A stretch of 64,000 nt of DNA, taken from the NCBI RefSeq assembly GCF_002101885.1, contig NZ_LQPS01000013.1:1-64000 (forward strand). The letters are read 5' to 3'. The stretch comes from Mycolicibacter senuensis (GTDB lineage Bacteria; Actinomycetota; Actinomycetes; Mycobacteriales; Mycobacteriaceae). The position numbers were made by a program, and so were the translations under genes. How positions within the stretch are numbered: the stretch's first letter is position 1; the number at the start of each line of letters is the position of its first letter. Under the pieces are notes generated by a model. That model worked only from the letters and a program-made list of their open reading frames with translations, searched no databases and was not told the DNA's origin. Below are positions 11,263 through 27,748 of the stretch, piece after piece.

Positions 11263-11904
11263 CTAGTCCCGCCGAACGACGACGCGGCGTGACGGCTCCA
11301 CACCCTGGCTCTCGCTGTGTACTCCGGCGACGGCAGCCACCGCATCGTGGACGATCTTACGTTCGAACGGGCTCATCGGGGCCAGTTCCTCATCGTCGCC
11401 GCTTTCCAGCACCCGCCGGGCCACCTCGTCGCCCAACGCGGTCAGGTCGTCGCGGCGCTGCCGGCGCCAGCCGGCGATGTCGAGCATCAGCCGGCTGCGC
11501 TCGCCGGTCTTCTGGTGCACCGCCAGCCGGGTCAGCTCCTGCAGAGCGTCGAGCACCTCGCCCTTGCGGCCCACCAGCTTGGTGAGGTCGTTGCCGCCGT
11601 CGATGCTCACGACCGCGCGCCGGCCCTCGACGTCGAGGTCGATGTCGCCGTCGAAGTCCAACAGATCGAGCAGTTCCTCCAGATAGTCGCCGGCGATCTC
11701 TCCCTCGGCCACCAACCGGTCTTCGAGATCCGCGGCGGGCGTGGCGGGGGCCGTTCCGCCGTCGCCGGTCTCCGGTTCGCCCGCAGTCTCCACCGCCTCT
11801 TGCGCCGTGGTCTCCGCGTCGTTCATGTCGGTCATGTCGGTCATGTCGTCTCCCTCCGTGCCCGGCTGCTCACGCGCCGGTTGGCTTGGTGGCGGTGCGG
11901 TCAC
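11263..11904 (-). CDS. jag: Jag/KhpB-type RNA-binding protein (KH and R3H domains)
   Basis: A 213-residue protein with an acidic, poorly ordered N-terminus (1-60), a KH-like domain (about 75-140, with [19 protein letters not shown] and [15 protein letters not shown]) and a C-terminal R3H domain (about 145-210, [16 protein letters not shown] and the [10 protein letters not shown] end). Jag/KhpB proteins bind RNA and couple to envelope growth; the gene is almost always beside yidC. The GTG at 11904 overlaps the yidC TGA (GTGA), supporting this start, although internal ATGs at about residues 21-27 (MTDMTDMND) could also serve. Confidence 0.9.
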   Translation of the reverse strand: MTAPPPSQPAREQPGTEGDDMTDMTDMNDAETTAQEAVETAGEPETGDGGTAPATPAADLEDRLVAEGEIAGDYLEELLDLLDFDGDIDLDVEGRRAVVSIDGGNDLTKLVGRKGEVLDALQELTRLAVHQKTGERSRLMLDIAGWRRQRRDDLTALGDEVARRVLESGDDEELAPMSPFERKIVHDAVAAVAGVHSESQGVEPSRRVVVRRD

Positions 11905-13019
11905 CGCTTGCGTTTCTTCGGCTTCGCGCCGGCGCCCGGGCGGCTACCGCGCTGCGCCGGCCGGCCCGGGTTTCGTTTGGCCGTGTCGGCTTTGGCCGTG
12001 TCGGCCTTGGCCGGCTCCGCGCCGGCCGGTTCGGTCACGGTCTCCTCGGCCGCCGGCTGCTCGGACTCGCTGGCGCTGTCGGCATCGGCGGCGGCGGCGG
12101 CGCGCGCGGTGCGCTTGGGCTTGGCCCCGGGGGCCGGCGCGTTGGCAGCGCGTCGCCGCAGCGCTTCCTCCTTCTTCGCCTCGTCCTCCTTGGCGATCAA
12201 GCCGAACACGTAATGCTGCTGGGCGAACGTCCAGATGTTGTTGGAGAACCAGTACAAGATGATGGCCAGCGGCAAGAACGGTCCGCCGACCACCACGCCG
12301 AGCGGGAACACATACAGCGCCAGCTTGTTCATCATCGCGGTCTGCGGATTGGCCGCCGCTTCCGGGCTCTGGCGTGCCACCGATGCCCGGCTGTTGAAGT
12401 AGGTCGCGATGCCGGCGGCGATCATGATCGGCACGCCCACCGCGATCACCGAGACTCGGTTGAACTCGGCGAAGGCGTCCAACCCGGTGCGCTGGATCAT
12501 GGTCGCACCCAGTGGCGCTCCGAACAGGTTCGCGTCCAGGAAGTTGCCCACGTCGGCGGTGCTGAAGAAGTAGTTGCCCAGCTGCCGGTTCAGGTCCGGC
12601 GACAGGCCCAGTTGGCCGATCCCGGTGCTGGTGCGGTTGAACGAGCGCAAGACATGGAACAGGCCGAGGAACACCGGGAGCTGCGCGAGCATCGGCAGGC
12701 AGCCCAGGATCGGGTTGAAGCCGTGTTCCCGCTGCAGCTTCTGCATCTCCATCGCCATCTTCTGGCGGTCTTTGCCGTACTTCTTCTGCAGCGCTTTGAT
12801 CTGCGGCTGCAGCTCCTGCATCTGGCGGGTGGTGCGGATCTGCTTGACGAACGGCTTGTAGAGCAGCGCGCGCAGCGTGAACACCAGGAACATCACCGAC
12901 AGCGCCCAGGTGAAGAAGTTCGCCGGACCGAGTACCAGACCAAAAGCCTTGTACCACAACCACATAATCCCCGACACCGGGTAATACACGTAGTCCAGAC
13001 TCTGGGGATCAAAGGACAC
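11901..13019 (-). CDS. yidC: Membrane protein insertase YidC
   Basis: A 372-residue polytopic insertase of the inner membrane that works with or without SecYEG. Visible features are the first membrane segment ([17 protein letters not shown]), the cytoplasmic amphipathic hairpin ([20 protein letters not shown]), the [19 protein letters not shown] helix with its conserved region, two further helices near [19 protein letters not shown], and a Lys/Arg-rich C-terminal tail ending KPKKRKR that should bind the ribosome. The GTG at 13019 is chosen because GGAGG stands 8 nt upstream. It overlaps the yidD end by 11 nt. Confidence 0.95.
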   Translation of the reverse strand: MSFDPQSLDYVYYPVSGIMWLWYKAFGLVLGPANFFTWALSVMFLVFTLRALLYKPFVKQIRTTRQMQELQPQIKALQKKYGKDRQKMAMEMQKLQREHGFNPILGCLPMLAQLPVFLGLFHVLRSFNRTSTGIGQLGLSPDLNRQLGNYFFSTADVGNFLDANLFGAPLGATMIQRTGLDAFAEFNRVSVIAVGVPIMIAAGIATYFNSRASVARQSPEAAANPQTAMMNKLALYVFPLGVVVGGPFLPLAIILYWFSNNIWTFAQQHYVFGLIAKEDEAKKEEALRRRAANAPAPGAKPKRTARAAAAADADSASESEQPAAEETVTEPAGAEPAKADTAKADTAKRNPGRPAQRGSRPGAGAKPKKRKR

Positions 13020-13326
13020 TGCGTTCACCCTCCGCTCGGTTGTCCGAGGCGTTCCCGGACGGGCAGCCGCAGCCGGCGCCATCCTGGGACCGCTCCGGTA
13101 TCGGATCCCAGCCACCTTCATGCCACGGCCCACACTTTGCCAGGCGCACCGCTGCCAGCCAGCTCCCCCGGATCAGCCCGTACTCGCTCAAGGCGTCCAC
13201 CGCGTACTGGCTGCACGTCGGCATGAAGCGGCAAGTCGGTAACCGCAGCGGGGAAATCAAGTGCCGGTAGAGCTGGATGACGAAGATCAGTCCGCGGACC
13301 GGAGCCGCTGCCAGGCCGTGGCTCAC
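13009..13326 (-). CDS. yidD: Membrane protein insertion efficiency factor YidD
   Basis: A 105-residue YidD/UPF0161 protein with the diagnostic [15 protein letters not shown] box and [25 protein letters not shown]. An amphipathic N-terminal helix ([17 protein letters not shown]) is expected to lie on the inner face of the membrane near YidC and the ribosome. The GTG start overlaps the rnpA stop (GTGA), and the 3' end overlaps yidC by 11 nt, so rnpA-yidD-yidC are translationally linked. The C-terminal 25 residues after the core are variable. Confidence 0.94.
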   Translation of the reverse strand: MSHGLAAAPVRGLIFVIQLYRHLISPLRLPTCRFMPTCSQYAVDALSEYGLIRGSWLAAVRLAKCGPWHEGGWDPIPERSQDGAGCGCPSGNASDNRAEGERSVL

Positions 13327-13703
13327 CGCACCGCACCTCCCGGCCGGTGTACCGCCCGCAATCCGGCGCGCAACTGTGCACGCAGCGCAGCCGATTTCGC
13401 CCCGCTACTGGTCGGCAACGCCCGGATCACCAACCGCTCACCGGGGTGCAGCTCGCCCAGCATGTCGCGGGCCACATGACGCAACCGGCGGGCCACCCGG
13501 TGCCGATCGACGGCCGACCCCACCGACTTGGCGATGATCAACCCGACCTGCGGGGACGCCTCAGCCACGTCGGGCGTATCGATCTGCCGGGCGTCGACCA
13601 CTCGGCTGTAGACGATGACGTCAGGCTGCACCGCCCTACGGCCCTGCTTGACCGTCGCGCCGAAATCAGCCGACCGTCTCATCCGGTAGTGAGACGGGAG
13701 CAC
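13323..13703 (-). CDS. rnpA: Ribonuclease P protein component RnpA
   Basis: A 126-residue basic protein subunit of RNase P, which with the M1 RNA removes 5' leaders from tRNA precursors. The RNR signature appears as [19 protein letters not shown]. The N-terminal part [18 protein letters not shown] binds the leader. The central [15 protein letters not shown] stretch is a short insertion typical of actinobacterial forms. The start is a GTG at 13703, 16 nt after the rpmH stop. rnpA overlaps yidD by 4 nt. Confidence 0.94.
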   Translation of the reverse strand: MLPSHYRMRRSADFGATVKQGRRAVQPDVIVYSRVVDARQIDTPDVAEASPQVGLIIAKSVGSAVDRHRVARRLRHVARDMLGELHPGERLVIRALPTSSGAKSAALRAQLRAGLRAVHRPGGAVR

Positions 13704-13719
13704 CGCCGCGCTACCCGTC

Positions 13720-13863
13720 TCAAGCAGTCAGCGAGCGACGGCCCTTGCGACGCCGACCCGTGACGATCGCGCGTCCGGCGCGCGTACGCATCCGCAGGCG
13801 AAACCCGTGCACCCGGGCTCGGCGTCGGTTGTTCGGCTGGAAGGTCCGCTTGCCCTTGGCCAC
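13720..13863 (-). CDS. rpmH: 50S ribosomal protein L34
   Basis: A 47-residue, very basic ribosomal protein with the universal L34 pattern [20 protein letters not shown] and the [15 protein letters not shown] end. The GTG at 13863 is preceded by AAGGAG about 9 nt upstream. It is the first gene of the leftward rpmH-rnpA-yidD-yidC-jag-rsmG-parA-parB cluster and is divergent from dnaA, the usual origin landmark. Confidence 0.97.
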
Positions 13864-14475
13864 GGCACACTCTCCTTGTTGCGTCTTGCACCGCGTCTGC
13901 CCGACACACCGGAAGCCCGTTGTGCCTGCCGCACGCGACGCACTCGGTAAGCTCGGTGAACTTCTGCGTCTTGCTGGTAACCGGCGCGGTCTCCGGCCCA
14001 CCGGGCCGGTCGCTGCCGTATCGCCGACGTTCGGGCGACTGTTCGAGGGTACTGACGCAGGTTCGCCGGGTCAAACCCGCCACCGACACCGTCCGGAGCG
14101 GCCCGGGCAGTCCTCCGGAGCGGGTTGGGATCAGGCCCATTGTTCACAGTGGTCACACCCGCCACGGGCGTCGTGGGCCGGCCCATTTTCGGCCGATTCA
14201 TCTCGCAGAAACGAGTGGTCGGCCGCCCGGAAACCTGTTAGCTTGCTTGCCAGCGCCGTTTCGCAACTGGAGCGGTTTCGGCCGTAATCGAAGAGCACGA
14301 ACCGGCCGGCGCTTCAGGTGTCGCCTGACGATCTGGAGTGGCCGTTGCCGAGCAACTGGCCTGGAGGGCCTCAACGGGGTATGCGCACCTCATCCACACC
14401 TGTGGATAACTGTGTGGATAGCATGTCACGGCACGGGATCCGTGCACCACGACTTCGAGCCAGGGGGATTGGGCA
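13864..14475. promoter_or_regulatory. rpmH-dnaA intergenic region with DnaA boxes
   Basis: These 612 bases hold no convincing gene. They must contain the divergent rpmH and dnaA promoters. DnaA-box-like 9-mers are TTATCCACA (complement of 14401-14409, perfect), CTATCCACA (complement of 14413-14421) and TTGTTCACA (14140-14148). The first two lie 55-75 nt before the dnaA start and could mediate autoregulation as well as origin function. A candidate dnaA -10 region lies around CTGTTAGCTTGC (about 14235-14245), but I cannot assign a -35 with confidence. Confidence 0.65.
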
Positions 14476-15948
14476 TTGACCGATGACCCCGGGACCGCGT
14501 TCCTCACCCTGTGGGACGAGGTCGTCGCGGAACTCAACGGTGAAGCCGGTTCGCCCGACGGCGCAGCACCCCTGCTGACACCCCAACAGAAGGCCTGGCT
14601 CAACCTCGTCCACCCGTTGGCGATCGTCGAGGGCTTCGCCCTGCTCGCGGTGCCGAGCAGCTTCGTCCAGAACGAGATCGAACGGCACCTGCGCGCCCAG
14701 ATCACCGCCGCCTTGAGCCGTCGTCTCGGGCACGACATCGAACTCGGCGTACGCATCGCGCCTGCCCCGGCCGACGACACGTCCGCCTCGTCCAGCACCG
14801 ACGGTGCCGCCCCGTCCCGCGTCAGCGACGACGACGAGGACGAGAGCAATGACGTCGAATACGACTGGCCGAACTACTTCACCGAGCGGCCCAGTGACGA
14901 TTCCGTGACCGCCGACGGCGCCAGCCTCAACCGGCGCTATACCTTCGACACGTTCGTCATCGGGACCTCCAACCGATTCGCTCACGCCGCTGCCCTGGCC
15001 ATCGCCGAGGCGCCCGCGCGTGCCTACAACCCGTTGTTCATCTGGGGCGAGTCCGGTCTGGGCAAGACCCACCTGCTGCACGCGGCCGGCAACTACACCC
15101 AGCGGCTCTTCCCCGGGATGCGGGTCAAGTACGTCTCCACCGAAGAGTTCACCAACGACTTCATCAACTCACTGCGCGACGACCGCAAGGTCGCGTTCAA
15201 ACGCAGCTACCGCGACATCGACGTCCTGCTCGTCGACGACATCCAGTTCATCGAGGGCAAAGAAGGTATCCAGGAGGAGTTCTTCCATACCTTCAACACG
15301 CTGCACAACGCCAACAAGCAGATCGTGATCACCTCCGACCGAGCGCCCAAACAGCTTGCCACCCTGGAAGATCGGCTGCGCACCCGGTTCGAGTGGGGGC
15401 TGATCACCGACGTCCAGCCACCTGATCTGGAGACCCGGATCGCGATTCTGCGCAAAAAGGCGCAGATGGAACGTCTCGACGTTCCGGGCGACGTGCTGGA
15501 GTTGATCGCCACCAGCATTGAACGCAACATCCGTGAACTCGAGGGCGCACTGATCCGCGTGACCGCGTTCGCCTCGCTCAACAAGACCCCGATCGACCGG
15601 GCGCTGGCCGAGATCGTCCTGCGCGACCTGATCGCCGACGCCAGCACGATACAGATCAGTGCGGCGATCATCATGGCGGTGATCGCGGAGTACTTCGACA
15701 CCAGCATCGAGGAGTTACGCGGCCCCGGCAAAACCCGCCCGCTGGCTCAATCCCGCCAGATCGCCATGTACCTGTGCCGTGAGCTGACCGATCTGTCGCT
15801 ACCCAAGATCGGCCAGGCCTTCGGCCGCGACCACACCACCGTGATGTACGCCGAACGCAAGATTCGCGGCGAGATGGCCGAGCGCCGCGAGATCTTCGAT
15901 CAGGTCAAAGAGCTCACCACCCGCATCCGGCAACGCGCCAAGCGCTGA
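14476..15948 (+). CDS. dnaA: Chromosomal replication initiator DnaA
   Basis: A 490-residue AAA+ initiator. Domain I is residues 1-90, followed by an acidic linker (domain II, about 95-150). Domain III begins near [19 protein letters not shown], with Walker [12 protein letters not shown], Walker [13 protein letters not shown] and sensor motifs. Domain IV has the DNA-binding signature [14 protein letters not shown] near the C-terminus. The start is a TTG at 14476 with AGGGGGA about 9 nt upstream, giving MTDDPGTAF. DnaA boxes lie on both sides of the gene. Confidence 0.97.
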   Translation: MTDDPGTAFLTLWDEVVAELNGEAGSPDGAAPLLTPQQKAWLNLVHPLAIVEGFALLAVPSSFVQNEIERHLRAQITAALSRRLGHDIELGVRIAPAPADDTSASSSTDGAAPSRVSDDDEDESNDVEYDWPNYFTERPSDDSVTADGASLNRRYTFDTFVIGTSNRFAHAAALAIAEAPARAYNPLFIWGESGLGKTHLLHAAGNYTQRLFPGMRVKYVSTEEFTNDFINSLRDDRKVAFKRSYRDIDVLLVDDIQFIEGKEGIQEEFFHTFNTLHNANKQIVITSDRAPKQLATLEDRLRTRFEWGLITDVQPPDLETRIAILRKKAQMERLDVPGDVLELIATSIERNIRELEGALIRVTAFASLNKTPIDRALAEIVLRDLIADASTIQISAAIIMAVIAEYFDTSIEELRGPGKTRPLAQSRQIAMYLCRELTDLSLPKIGQAFGRDHTTVMYAERKIRGEMAERREIFDQVKELTTRIRQRAKR

Positions 15949-16489
15949 GCCCCCTGCCGGCCACGGTCTTCTCCGGACTTCTTGCAAAAACTTCCGACCC
16001 ACTCGTACCACCCGTTACGGCCGCTACCTGTGGATACCGCTGCGGACAACCTGTCCACCGTCCGCGGACGAAGCGACCGGGGATACACAGCCGCGGTTCC
16101 ATACACAGCCCGGCCTCGGCCCCTCGGCGTGTTATTCACCGTCGGTCCCCAACCCGATCCCCCCGTTCAGCAGCAACGATGCCGTGTTGTACCCACCATG
16201 CACAGGCCTTACTACTAATACTCAGTTCTCTTCATCGGTTTCCCTACAAAAACAGCCGTTGGGGATTCGCGCCGAGGGGGACTGTTCACAACCCCTCAAC
16301 TTCCACCCGGTGCGCACAGCCGGGGCAGCCACGGGTGTCATGGAATAACTTTCCCGAAGTGCTTCTAGGCTCTACGGTTGGTGACCTACCGCCCTTGTGC
16401 TTTTGTCGAGGGCGTTGCACGGCCGCAGGTGGGGACGTTCACCGGTCGCCGCGGGGTAGAGCTCGATAACGGGGTGACGAGAGGACGCT
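15949..16489. other. oriC, dnaA-dnaN intergenic region
   Basis: These 541 non-coding bases between dnaA and dnaN are the expected mycobacterial origin. DnaA-box-like 9-mers include GTATCCACA (complement of 16029-16037), CTGTCCACC (16051-16059), TTATTCACC (16132-16140) and CTGTTCACA (16282-16290), all differing from the TT(G/C)TCCACA consensus. An A/T-rich stretch at about 16205-16260 is the best candidate for the unwinding element. The dnaN promoter and ribosome site (GAGAGGA near 16480) lie at the right end. Position and composition are seen; origin function is inferred from synteny. Confidence 0.85.
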
Positions 16490-17686
16490 ATGGACGCGGC
16501 GACCACGAACGCGGGTCTGACCGACTTGAGATTCCGCCTGGACCGGGACGACTTCGCGGATGCGGTGGCGTGGGTCGCGAAATCCCTGCCGGCCCGGCCC
16601 ACCGTGCCGTTGTTGGCCGGAGTGCTGCTGACCGGGTCCGACAACGGTTTGACGGTGTCGGGGTTCGATTACGAGGTTTCCGCCGAGGTCCAGCTGGCAG
16701 CCGAGATCGCTTCGCCGGGAAGCGTTTTGGTATCCGGAAGACTGCTGTCGGATATCACCAGGGCACTGCCGGCCAAGCCGGTCGAGGTCCAGGTCGAAGC
16801 GACCCGGGTGGCGCTGACGTGCGGCAATGCCCGGTTCTCCCTGCCGACCATGACAGTCGAGGATTACCCCACGCTGCCGACGTTGCCCGAGGAGACCGGG
16901 GTGTTGTCCGCGGACCTGTTCGCCGAGGCGATCGGCCAGGTGGCCGTGGCGGCCGGCCGGGATGACACGCTACCGATGTTGACCGGTATCCGGGTCGAGA
17001 TATCAGGCAACACAGTGGTTTTGGCTGCCACAGACCGGTTCCGCCTGGCGGTTCGCGAGCTGACCTGGTCCGCGGCGCCCGGTACCGAAGCCGCGGTGCT
17101 GGTCCCGGCCAAAACGCTCGCCGAAGCCGCCAAGGCCAGCGGCGACGGCAATGAGGTGCATCTGGCTCTGGGGGCGGGCCCGTCGGTGGGCAGCGAAGGC
17201 CTGCTGGGCATCACCAGCGCCGGCAAGCGCAGCACCACCCGATTGCTGGACGCCGAATTCCCGAAATTCCGCCAGCTGCTGCCCAGCGAGCACTTGGCGG
17301 TCGCCACCATCGGGGTGGCGGAGCTGACCGAGGCGATCAAGCGTGTCGCCCTGGTCGCCGACCGCGGAGCACAGGTCCGCATGGAGTTGTCCGAGGGAAC
17401 GCTGCGGTTGTCGGCCGGGGCCGAGGATGTCGGCCGGGCCGAGGAGGATCTGCCGGTCGACTTTGCCGGCGAGCCGCTGACCATCGCCTTCAACCCGACA
17501 TATCTGACCGACGGCCTGGGCTCGCTGCACAGTGAGAAGGTCTCGATGGGATTCACCGATCCCAAGAAGCCGGCCGTGCTGCGACCGGCCGGCGACGACG
17601 ACCCTGCGCTGAGCGGCGCGGGCCCGTTCCCGGCGGTACCGTCGGACTACGTCTACCTGTTGATGCCGGTTCGCCTGCCGGGCTGA
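16490..17686 (+). CDS. dnaN: DNA polymerase III sliding clamp (beta subunit)
   Basis: A 398-residue ring-forming processivity factor with three repeated clamp folds. The first starts [22 protein letters not shown], the second follows [31 protein letters not shown], and the third ends with [12 protein letters not shown], the usual C-terminal segment of the hydrophobic client-binding pocket. Length and position after oriC are standard. The ATG at 16490 has GAGAGGA at about 9 nt. recF follows after 37 nt with no gnd gene between, as in M. tuberculosis and unlike M. smegmatis. Confidence 0.97.
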   Translation: MDAATTNAGLTDLRFRLDRDDFADAVAWVAKSLPARPTVPLLAGVLLTGSDNGLTVSGFDYEVSAEVQLAAEIASPGSVLVSGRLLSDITRALPAKPVEVQVEATRVALTCGNARFSLPTMTVEDYPTLPTLPEETGVLSADLFAEAIGQVAVAAGRDDTLPMLTGIRVEISGNTVVLAATDRFRLAVRELTWSAAPGTEAAVLVPAKTLAEAAKASGDGNEVHLALGAGPSVGSEGLLGITSAGKRSTTRLLDAEFPKFRQLLPSEHLAVATIGVAELTEAIKRVALVADRGAQVRMELSEGTLRLSAGAEDVGRAEEDLPVDFAGEPLTIAFNPTYLTDGLGSLHSEKVSMGFTDPKKPAVLRPAGDDDPALSGAGPFPAVPSDYVYLLMPVRLPG

Positions 17687-17723
17687 CCGGCGCGGCCGCC
17701 ACGACTGGAGGGGTGGTTTCGCG

Positions 17724-18884
17724 GTGTATGTCCGCCACCTGGGCCTGCGGGATTTCCGGTCCTGGGCGCACGCCGACCTCGAACTGGAGCCGGGCGCGAC
17801 GGTACTGGTCGGTCCGAACGGCTACGGTAAGACCAATCTTGTTGAAGCCCTGTGGTACTCATCGACCCTGGGGTCACATCGGGTGGCCACCGACGCCCCG
17901 CTGATCAGGTCCGGCGCCGAGCGCGCGGTGGTGTCGACGATCGTCGTCAACGAAGGCCGAGAGTTGGCGGTGGACCTGGAGATCGCCGCCGGGCGGGCCA
18001 ACAAGGTGCGGCTCAACCGGGCCCCGGTGCGGCACGCCCGAGAGGTCGTCGGCGTGCTGCGATCGGTGTTGTTCGCCCCGGAAGACCTGGCGCTGGTGCG
18101 CGGTGATCCCGGTGAGCGACGGCGCTACCTCGACGAACTGGCCAGTGTGCGCCGGCCGCGGGTCGCGGGGGTGCGCGCCGACTACGACAAAGTGCTGCGC
18201 CAGCGCACCGCGCTGCTCAAAAGCGCCTCGGGTGCGTTGCACCGCGGTGACCGGTCGGTGCTGGACACCCTCGACGTCTGGGACGCCCAGTTGGCGGCAC
18301 ACGGCGCCGAGCTGATGGCCGCCCGGATCGAGCTGGTCGATCAGTTGGCCCCGGAAGTCGAAAAGGCCTATCAACTGCTTGCCCCCGGGACCAGGACCGC
18401 GGCGGTTGCCTATCGCCCGAAATTGGAGATTCCCGCCGAGGCGGCGAGCGCGGGCCCAGACGAGCTTCAAGAGCTGCTGTTGGCCGAACTGGCGCACCGG
18501 CGCCGCGCAGAATTGGAACGCGGTGTGTGTCTGGTCGGTCCCCACCGCGACGAGCTGGAACTGCGATTAGGTGACCGGCCGGTGAAAGGCTTTGCCAGCC
18601 ACGGGGAATCGTGGTCGATGGCGCTGTCGCTGCGGTTGGCGGCCTATCAACTGCTGCGCAGCGAAGGGGCCGAGCCGGTGTTACTCCTCGACGACGTGTT
18701 CGCCGAACTGGACACAGCTCGCCGCCGCGCACTCGCCGACGTCGCCGCCTCCGCCGAACAGGTGCTGATCACCGCCGCCGTCGCCGACGACGTGCCGGCG
18801 GACTGGCAGGCCCGCCAGATTCGGATCTCGGTGGCCGAGGACGACACCGGCAGGGTTTCGGAACTGAACGGGGGCGACGCATGA
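17724..18884 (+). CDS. recF: DNA replication and repair protein RecF
   Basis: A 386-residue SMC-like ABC ATPase that helps load RecA at gaps. Walker A is [13 protein letters not shown] at about residues 33-45, the signature region lies near [18 protein letters not shown], and Walker B is [12 protein letters not shown]. The GTG at 17724 gives [14 protein letters not shown], the conserved mycobacterial start; a GGAGGGG lies somewhat far upstream. The last 4 nt overlap dciA (ATGA). Confidence 0.96.
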   Translation: MYVRHLGLRDFRSWAHADLELEPGATVLVGPNGYGKTNLVEALWYSSTLGSHRVATDAPLIRSGAERAVVSTIVVNEGRELAVDLEIAAGRANKVRLNRAPVRHAREVVGVLRSVLFAPEDLALVRGDPGERRRYLDELASVRRPRVAGVRADYDKVLRQRTALLKSASGALHRGDRSVLDTLDVWDAQLAAHGAELMAARIELVDQLAPEVEKAYQLLAPGTRTAAVAYRPKLEIPAEAASAGPDELQELLLAELAHRRRAELERGVCLVGPHRDELELRLGDRPVKGFASHGESWSMALSLRLAAYQLLRSEGAEPVLLLDDVFAELDTARRRALADVAASAEQVLITAAVADDVPADWQARQIRISVAEDDTGRVSELNGGDA

Positions 18885-19450
18885 GTGATTCCGAGCTGCC
18901 CGAGCTGCCAGAACCACCGGCGCATCTGGCCGGCCTGACCGGCATGGACCTGGTCCGGAGGACATTGGCCGAAGCGCGCGAAGCGGCACGCAGCCAGGGC
19001 AAGGACGTCGGGCAGGGGCGCCGGGCGCCGTTACGCCGGCGCGCACCCGGCGGCGGTGGCGGCCGCCGCCGATGGTCGGGGCCGGGACCGGATGCCCGCG
19101 ACCCCCAGTCCCTGAGTGCGGCCACCCGCGACCTCGCGCAATCACGCGGGTGGTCGGCGCAGGTCGCCGAGGGCACGGTACTGGGTCGATGGCGCTCGGT
19201 GGTGGGTGAGGACATCGCTGCACACGCGACTCCGACCAGGCTTTCGCAGGGTGTACTGAGCGTGTCGGCCGAATCCACGGCCTGGGCGACGCAGTTGCGG
19301 CTGGTGCAGTCCCAGCTGTTGGCCAAGATCGCCGCCGCGGTCGGTGACGGGGTGGTGACGACGCTGAAGATCACCGGGCCCACCGCGCCGTCGTGGCGCA
19401 AGGGCCCACTGCACGTTTCAGGCCGTGGGCCGCGCGACACCTACGGGTAG
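18881..19450 (+). CDS. dciA: DciA-family helicase-associated protein (DUF721, Rv0004-like)
   Basis: A 189-residue protein with an Arg/Gly-rich, flexible N-terminal half ([18 protein letters not shown]) and a C-terminal DUF721 domain beginning about residue 90 ([41 protein letters not shown]). DUF721 proteins (DciA) are the ancestral operators of the DnaB replicative helicase in bacteria without DnaC, and the mycobacterial member is essential (known). The ATG overlaps the recF stop. Its place between recF and gyrB is the universal actinobacterial arrangement. Confidence 0.92.
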   Translation: MSDSELPELPEPPAHLAGLTGMDLVRRTLAEAREAARSQGKDVGQGRRAPLRRRAPGGGGGRRRWSGPGPDARDPQSLSAATRDLAQSRGWSAQVAEGTVLGRWRSVVGEDIAAHATPTRLSQGVLSVSAESTAWATQLRLVQSQLLAKIAAAVGDGVVTTLKITGPTAPSWRKGPLHVSGRGPRDTYG

Positions 19451-21721
<2,271 letters not shown>

Positions 21722-21781
21722 GGATGTGTCGCGACGCCGGCGCCATCCGACCTGCCTGACCGCTGACTGAACGAGGAACAG

Positions 21782-25546
<3,765 letters not shown>

Positions 25547-25596
25547 ACTCGACAACATCCGGACCGCCGGGCGGCTCGGGGAGGTAAGGAGCGTGA

Positions 25597-26433
25597 GTGA
25601 GCGCACCGAATGAGCCGGGGCACCCGGGCAGCGGTCCGGGCAACGGGGAATCCGCGGGCAGCGGGCCGGCCGAGGCCGCGGGTCAGCGGCAGCCGAGTCG
25701 GCCCGGCCGGATCACCGAGACCGGGGAGCCGCCGCCGTGGCAGCGCGGGGGGCAGAACCGGCCACCGGCCGCGGCCCGGCCCGCGGAACCGGCCCGGCCG
25801 GCCGAGCCGGCCCGATCGGCCGAGCCGAACGCGGCCGGCCACTCCCCCGGCGTAGACGAGCGGCTGCGCCGTTTCGTCTCCGGCACCGCCGCTGGGCCGC
25901 AGCCGGCCAAACTGGCCAAACCCGCGAAGCAGACCGCCAAGCCGGTCCAGCCGGCGGCCAAGCCGGTCCCGGCCGGCGTCGCCGAGGACGCCTACGGCAG
26001 TGAGCTGCCGGATCTGTCCGAACCGGCTCAGCGTCGGCCCCCGGCCCGGCGCCCGCACGTGTCGGCCGGACCGCGCGGTCCGGTTCGGGCCAGCATGCAG
26101 ATCCGGCGGATCGACCCGTGGAGCGCGCTCAAGGTGTCGCTGCTGTTGTCCACGGCGCTGTTCTTCGTCTGGATGATCGCCGTCGCGGTGCTCTACGTCA
26201 TGCTGGGGGCGATGGGCGTGTGGAACAAGCTGAACAGCAACGTGGGCGACCTGTTGACGAACAACAGTGCCGCAGAACTGGTTTCGAGCAGTTCGATCTT
26301 CGGCGGCGCCGCGCTGATCGGACTGGTCAACGTGGTCGTGCTGACGGCGATGGCCACCCTGGGTGTGGTGATCTACAACCTGAGCACCGACGTCGTCGGC
26401 GGCGTCGAGGTGACGCTGGCCGATCGGGACTGA
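25597..26433 (+). CDS. DUF3566 membrane protein (Rv0007-like)
   Basis: A 278-residue protein found directly after gyrA in mycobacteria. Residues 1-165 are a low-complexity cytoplasmic region rich in Pro, Ala, Gly and Arg with repeated PAEPARPAE-type stretches. The C-terminal about 115 residues are a DUF3566 domain with two transmembrane helices (VSLLLSTALFFVWMIAVAVL and the segment around GLVNVVVLTAMATLGVVIY). The GTG at 25597 has AAGGAG 5 nt upstream; a GTG at 25593 is too close and out of frame. Function is unknown. Confidence 0.9.
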   Translation: MSAPNEPGHPGSGPGNGESAGSGPAEAAGQRQPSRPGRITETGEPPPWQRGGQNRPPAAARPAEPARPAEPARSAEPNAAGHSPGVDERLRRFVSGTAAGPQPAKLAKPAKQTAKPVQPAAKPVPAGVAEDAYGSELPDLSEPAQRRPPARRPHVSAGPRGPVRASMQIRRIDPWSALKVSLLLSTALFFVWMIAVAVLYVMLGAMGVWNKLNSNVGDLLTNNSAAELVSSSSIFGGAALIGLVNVVVLTAMATLGVVIYNLSTDVVGGVEVTLADRD

Positions 26434-26441
26434 ACGGCATT

Positions 26442-26471
26442 TTGGCCGGCGGGCATCGGGTGCGGTAATCT
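26442..26471 (+). promoter_or_regulatory. Candidate promoter of the ileT-alaT tRNA pair
   Basis: TTGGCC (26442-26447) and TAATCT (26466-26471) form a plausible SigA promoter with an 18-nt spacer, placing the start about 18 nt before tRNA-Ile. Confidence 0.45.
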
Positions 26472-26495
26472 CGGCGCTCGGTCGTAGTCGACTAC

Positions 26496-26569
26496 GGGCC
26501 TATAGCTCAGGTGGTTAGAGCGCTTCGCTGATAACGAAGAGGTCGGAGGTTCGAGTCCTCCTAGGCCCA
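26496..26569 (+). tRNA. ileT: tRNA-Ile (GAT)
   Basis: A 74-nt cloverleaf with acceptor GGGCCTA/TAGGCCC and discriminator A. The anticodon stem is CTTCG/CGAAG with loop CTGATAA, so the anticodon GAT is at 26530-26532. The T-arm contains GTTCGAGTC. It is followed 12 nt later by tRNA-Ala, as in other mycobacteria. CCA is not encoded. Confidence 0.97.
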
Positions 26570-26581
26570 CGAGTCCCATCC

Positions 26582-26654
26582 GGGGCCTTAGCTCAGTTGG
26601 TAGAGCGCTGCCTTTGCAAGGCAGATGTCAGGAGTTCGAATCTCCTAGGCTCCA
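26582..26654 (+). tRNA. alaT: tRNA-Ala (TGC)
   Basis: A 73-nt cloverleaf with acceptor GGGGCCT/AGGCTCC, including the G3-U70 wobble that identifies alanine tRNAs. The anticodon stem is CTGCC/GGCAG with loop TTTGCAA, anticodon TGC at 26615-26617. It is probably co-transcribed with ileT. Confidence 0.97.
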
Positions 26655-26717
26655 CAGCGCCGTTTCGACGGCATCCACTCACCCGGTTATCCGGCGGTCC
26701 CCGCCGAGCACCCGCAC

Positions 26718-27143
26718 CTACAGCTTGGGGTGCGCGTCCACGCTCGGTGGGCGCGGCGAGGGTTCCTCCGGCCGGCTCGAACGGCTGATCGCAACCGCCA
26801 CGGCACCGCCGACCAGAAGGGCCGTGCCGACCGCCCCGGCGATAACCCAGGACCGGCGGATCCGCCGTCGCGACGAGCGGCCCTCGAGCACCTCAGGCAG
26901 CCCGGCGACCGCCTCCTGGGCGGCCGCCAACTCCCGGGCGGCGGCATCGGCGGCATCGGCCACGTGGTCGGCCAGCCGGCTCTCCCGGTAGCGCCGGCGC
27001 AGTTGCACCGCCCCGCGCTGCACCGCGGCCCCGCCGAGCCCGACGGCGCCACGGGCTACATCGACCGGCCCTCCCGCGGTGTGGGCCAGGCCCCGGGTCA
27101 GGCGCTCTCGGTGGGTCAGCTGGGTCTCCTTGGACAGGCGCAT
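26718..27143 (-). CDS. cwsA: Cell wall synthesis protein CwsA (Rv0008c-like)
   Basis: A 141-residue membrane protein that in mycobacteria binds Wag31 and CrgA and supports polar growth and septum formation (known). A long charged N-terminal helix region ([18 protein letters not shown], then [18 protein letters not shown]) is followed by one transmembrane helix ([20 protein letters not shown], about 98-117) and a short Pro/Ser-rich tail. It is transcribed towards alaT and divergently from ppiA, with only 39 nt between the starts. The name rests on synteny and on the single-helix layout. Confidence 0.85.
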   Translation of the reverse strand: MRLSKETQLTHRERLTRGLAHTAGGPVDVARGAVGLGGAAVQRGAVQLRRRYRESRLADHVADAADAAARELAAAQEAVAGLPEVLEGRSSRRRIRRSWVIAGAVGTALLVGGAVAVAISRSSRPEEPSPRPPSVDAHPKL

Positions 27144-27182
27144 GATCCAACGCTACCCGTGACGCAGCCCACCCCGCCGGGA

Positions 27183-27731
27183 ATGGCACACTGTGATGCC
27201 ATGACCACCAGCCCTATCGCCACCGCAACCGCCACGATGCACACCAACCGCGGCGACATCAAGATCGCGCTGTTCGGCAACCACGCCCCCAAGACCGTCG
27301 CCAACTTCGTCGGCCTGGCGCAGGGGACCAAGGAGTACTCCACCACCAACGCCTCCGGCGGCTCGTCGGGCCCGTTCTACGACGGCGCGGTGTTCCACCG
27401 GGTGATCGACGGCTTCATGATCCAGGGCGGTGACCCGACCGGCACCGGCCGCGGCGGCCCCGGCTACAAGTTCGAGGACGAGTTCCACCCCGAGCTGGTG
27501 TTCGACAAGCCCTACCTGCTGGCGATGGCCAACGCCGGCCCCGGCACCAACGGCTCGCAGTTCTTCATCACCGTGGGCCAGACCCCGCACCTGAACCGCA
27601 AGCACACCATCTTCGGTGAGGTCGTGGACCCGGACTCACGGGGCGTGGTCGACGCCATCGCCAACACCGCGACCGACCGCGGCGACCGGCCCACCGAGCC
27701 GGTTGTCATCGAGTCGGTCACGGTCTCCTAG
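27183..27731 (+). CDS. ppiA: Peptidyl-prolyl cis-trans isomerase PpiA (cyclophilin)
   Basis: A 182-residue single-domain cyclophilin that speeds proline isomerisation during folding. The active-site core is present: [20 protein letters not shown] (catalytic Arg and Phe), [17 protein letters not shown] and the HTIFGEVVD strand. The ATG at 27183 gives [11 protein letters not shown] and exactly the 182 residues recalled for M. tuberculosis PpiA; an ATG at 27201 would shorten it by six. There is no clear signal peptide, so it is predicted cytoplasmic, although the M. tuberculosis protein has been reported outside the cell (known). Confidence 0.94.
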   Translation: MAHCDAMTTSPIATATATMHTNRGDIKIALFGNHAPKTVANFVGLAQGTKEYSTTNASGGSSGPFYDGAVFHRVIDGFMIQGGDPTGTGRGGPGYKFEDEFHPELVFDKPYLLAMANAGPGTNGSQFFITVGQTPHLNRKHTIFGEVVDPDSRGVVDAIANTATDRGDRPTEPVVIESVTVS

Positions 27732-27748
27732 CGACCGGTGGTTCGAAC

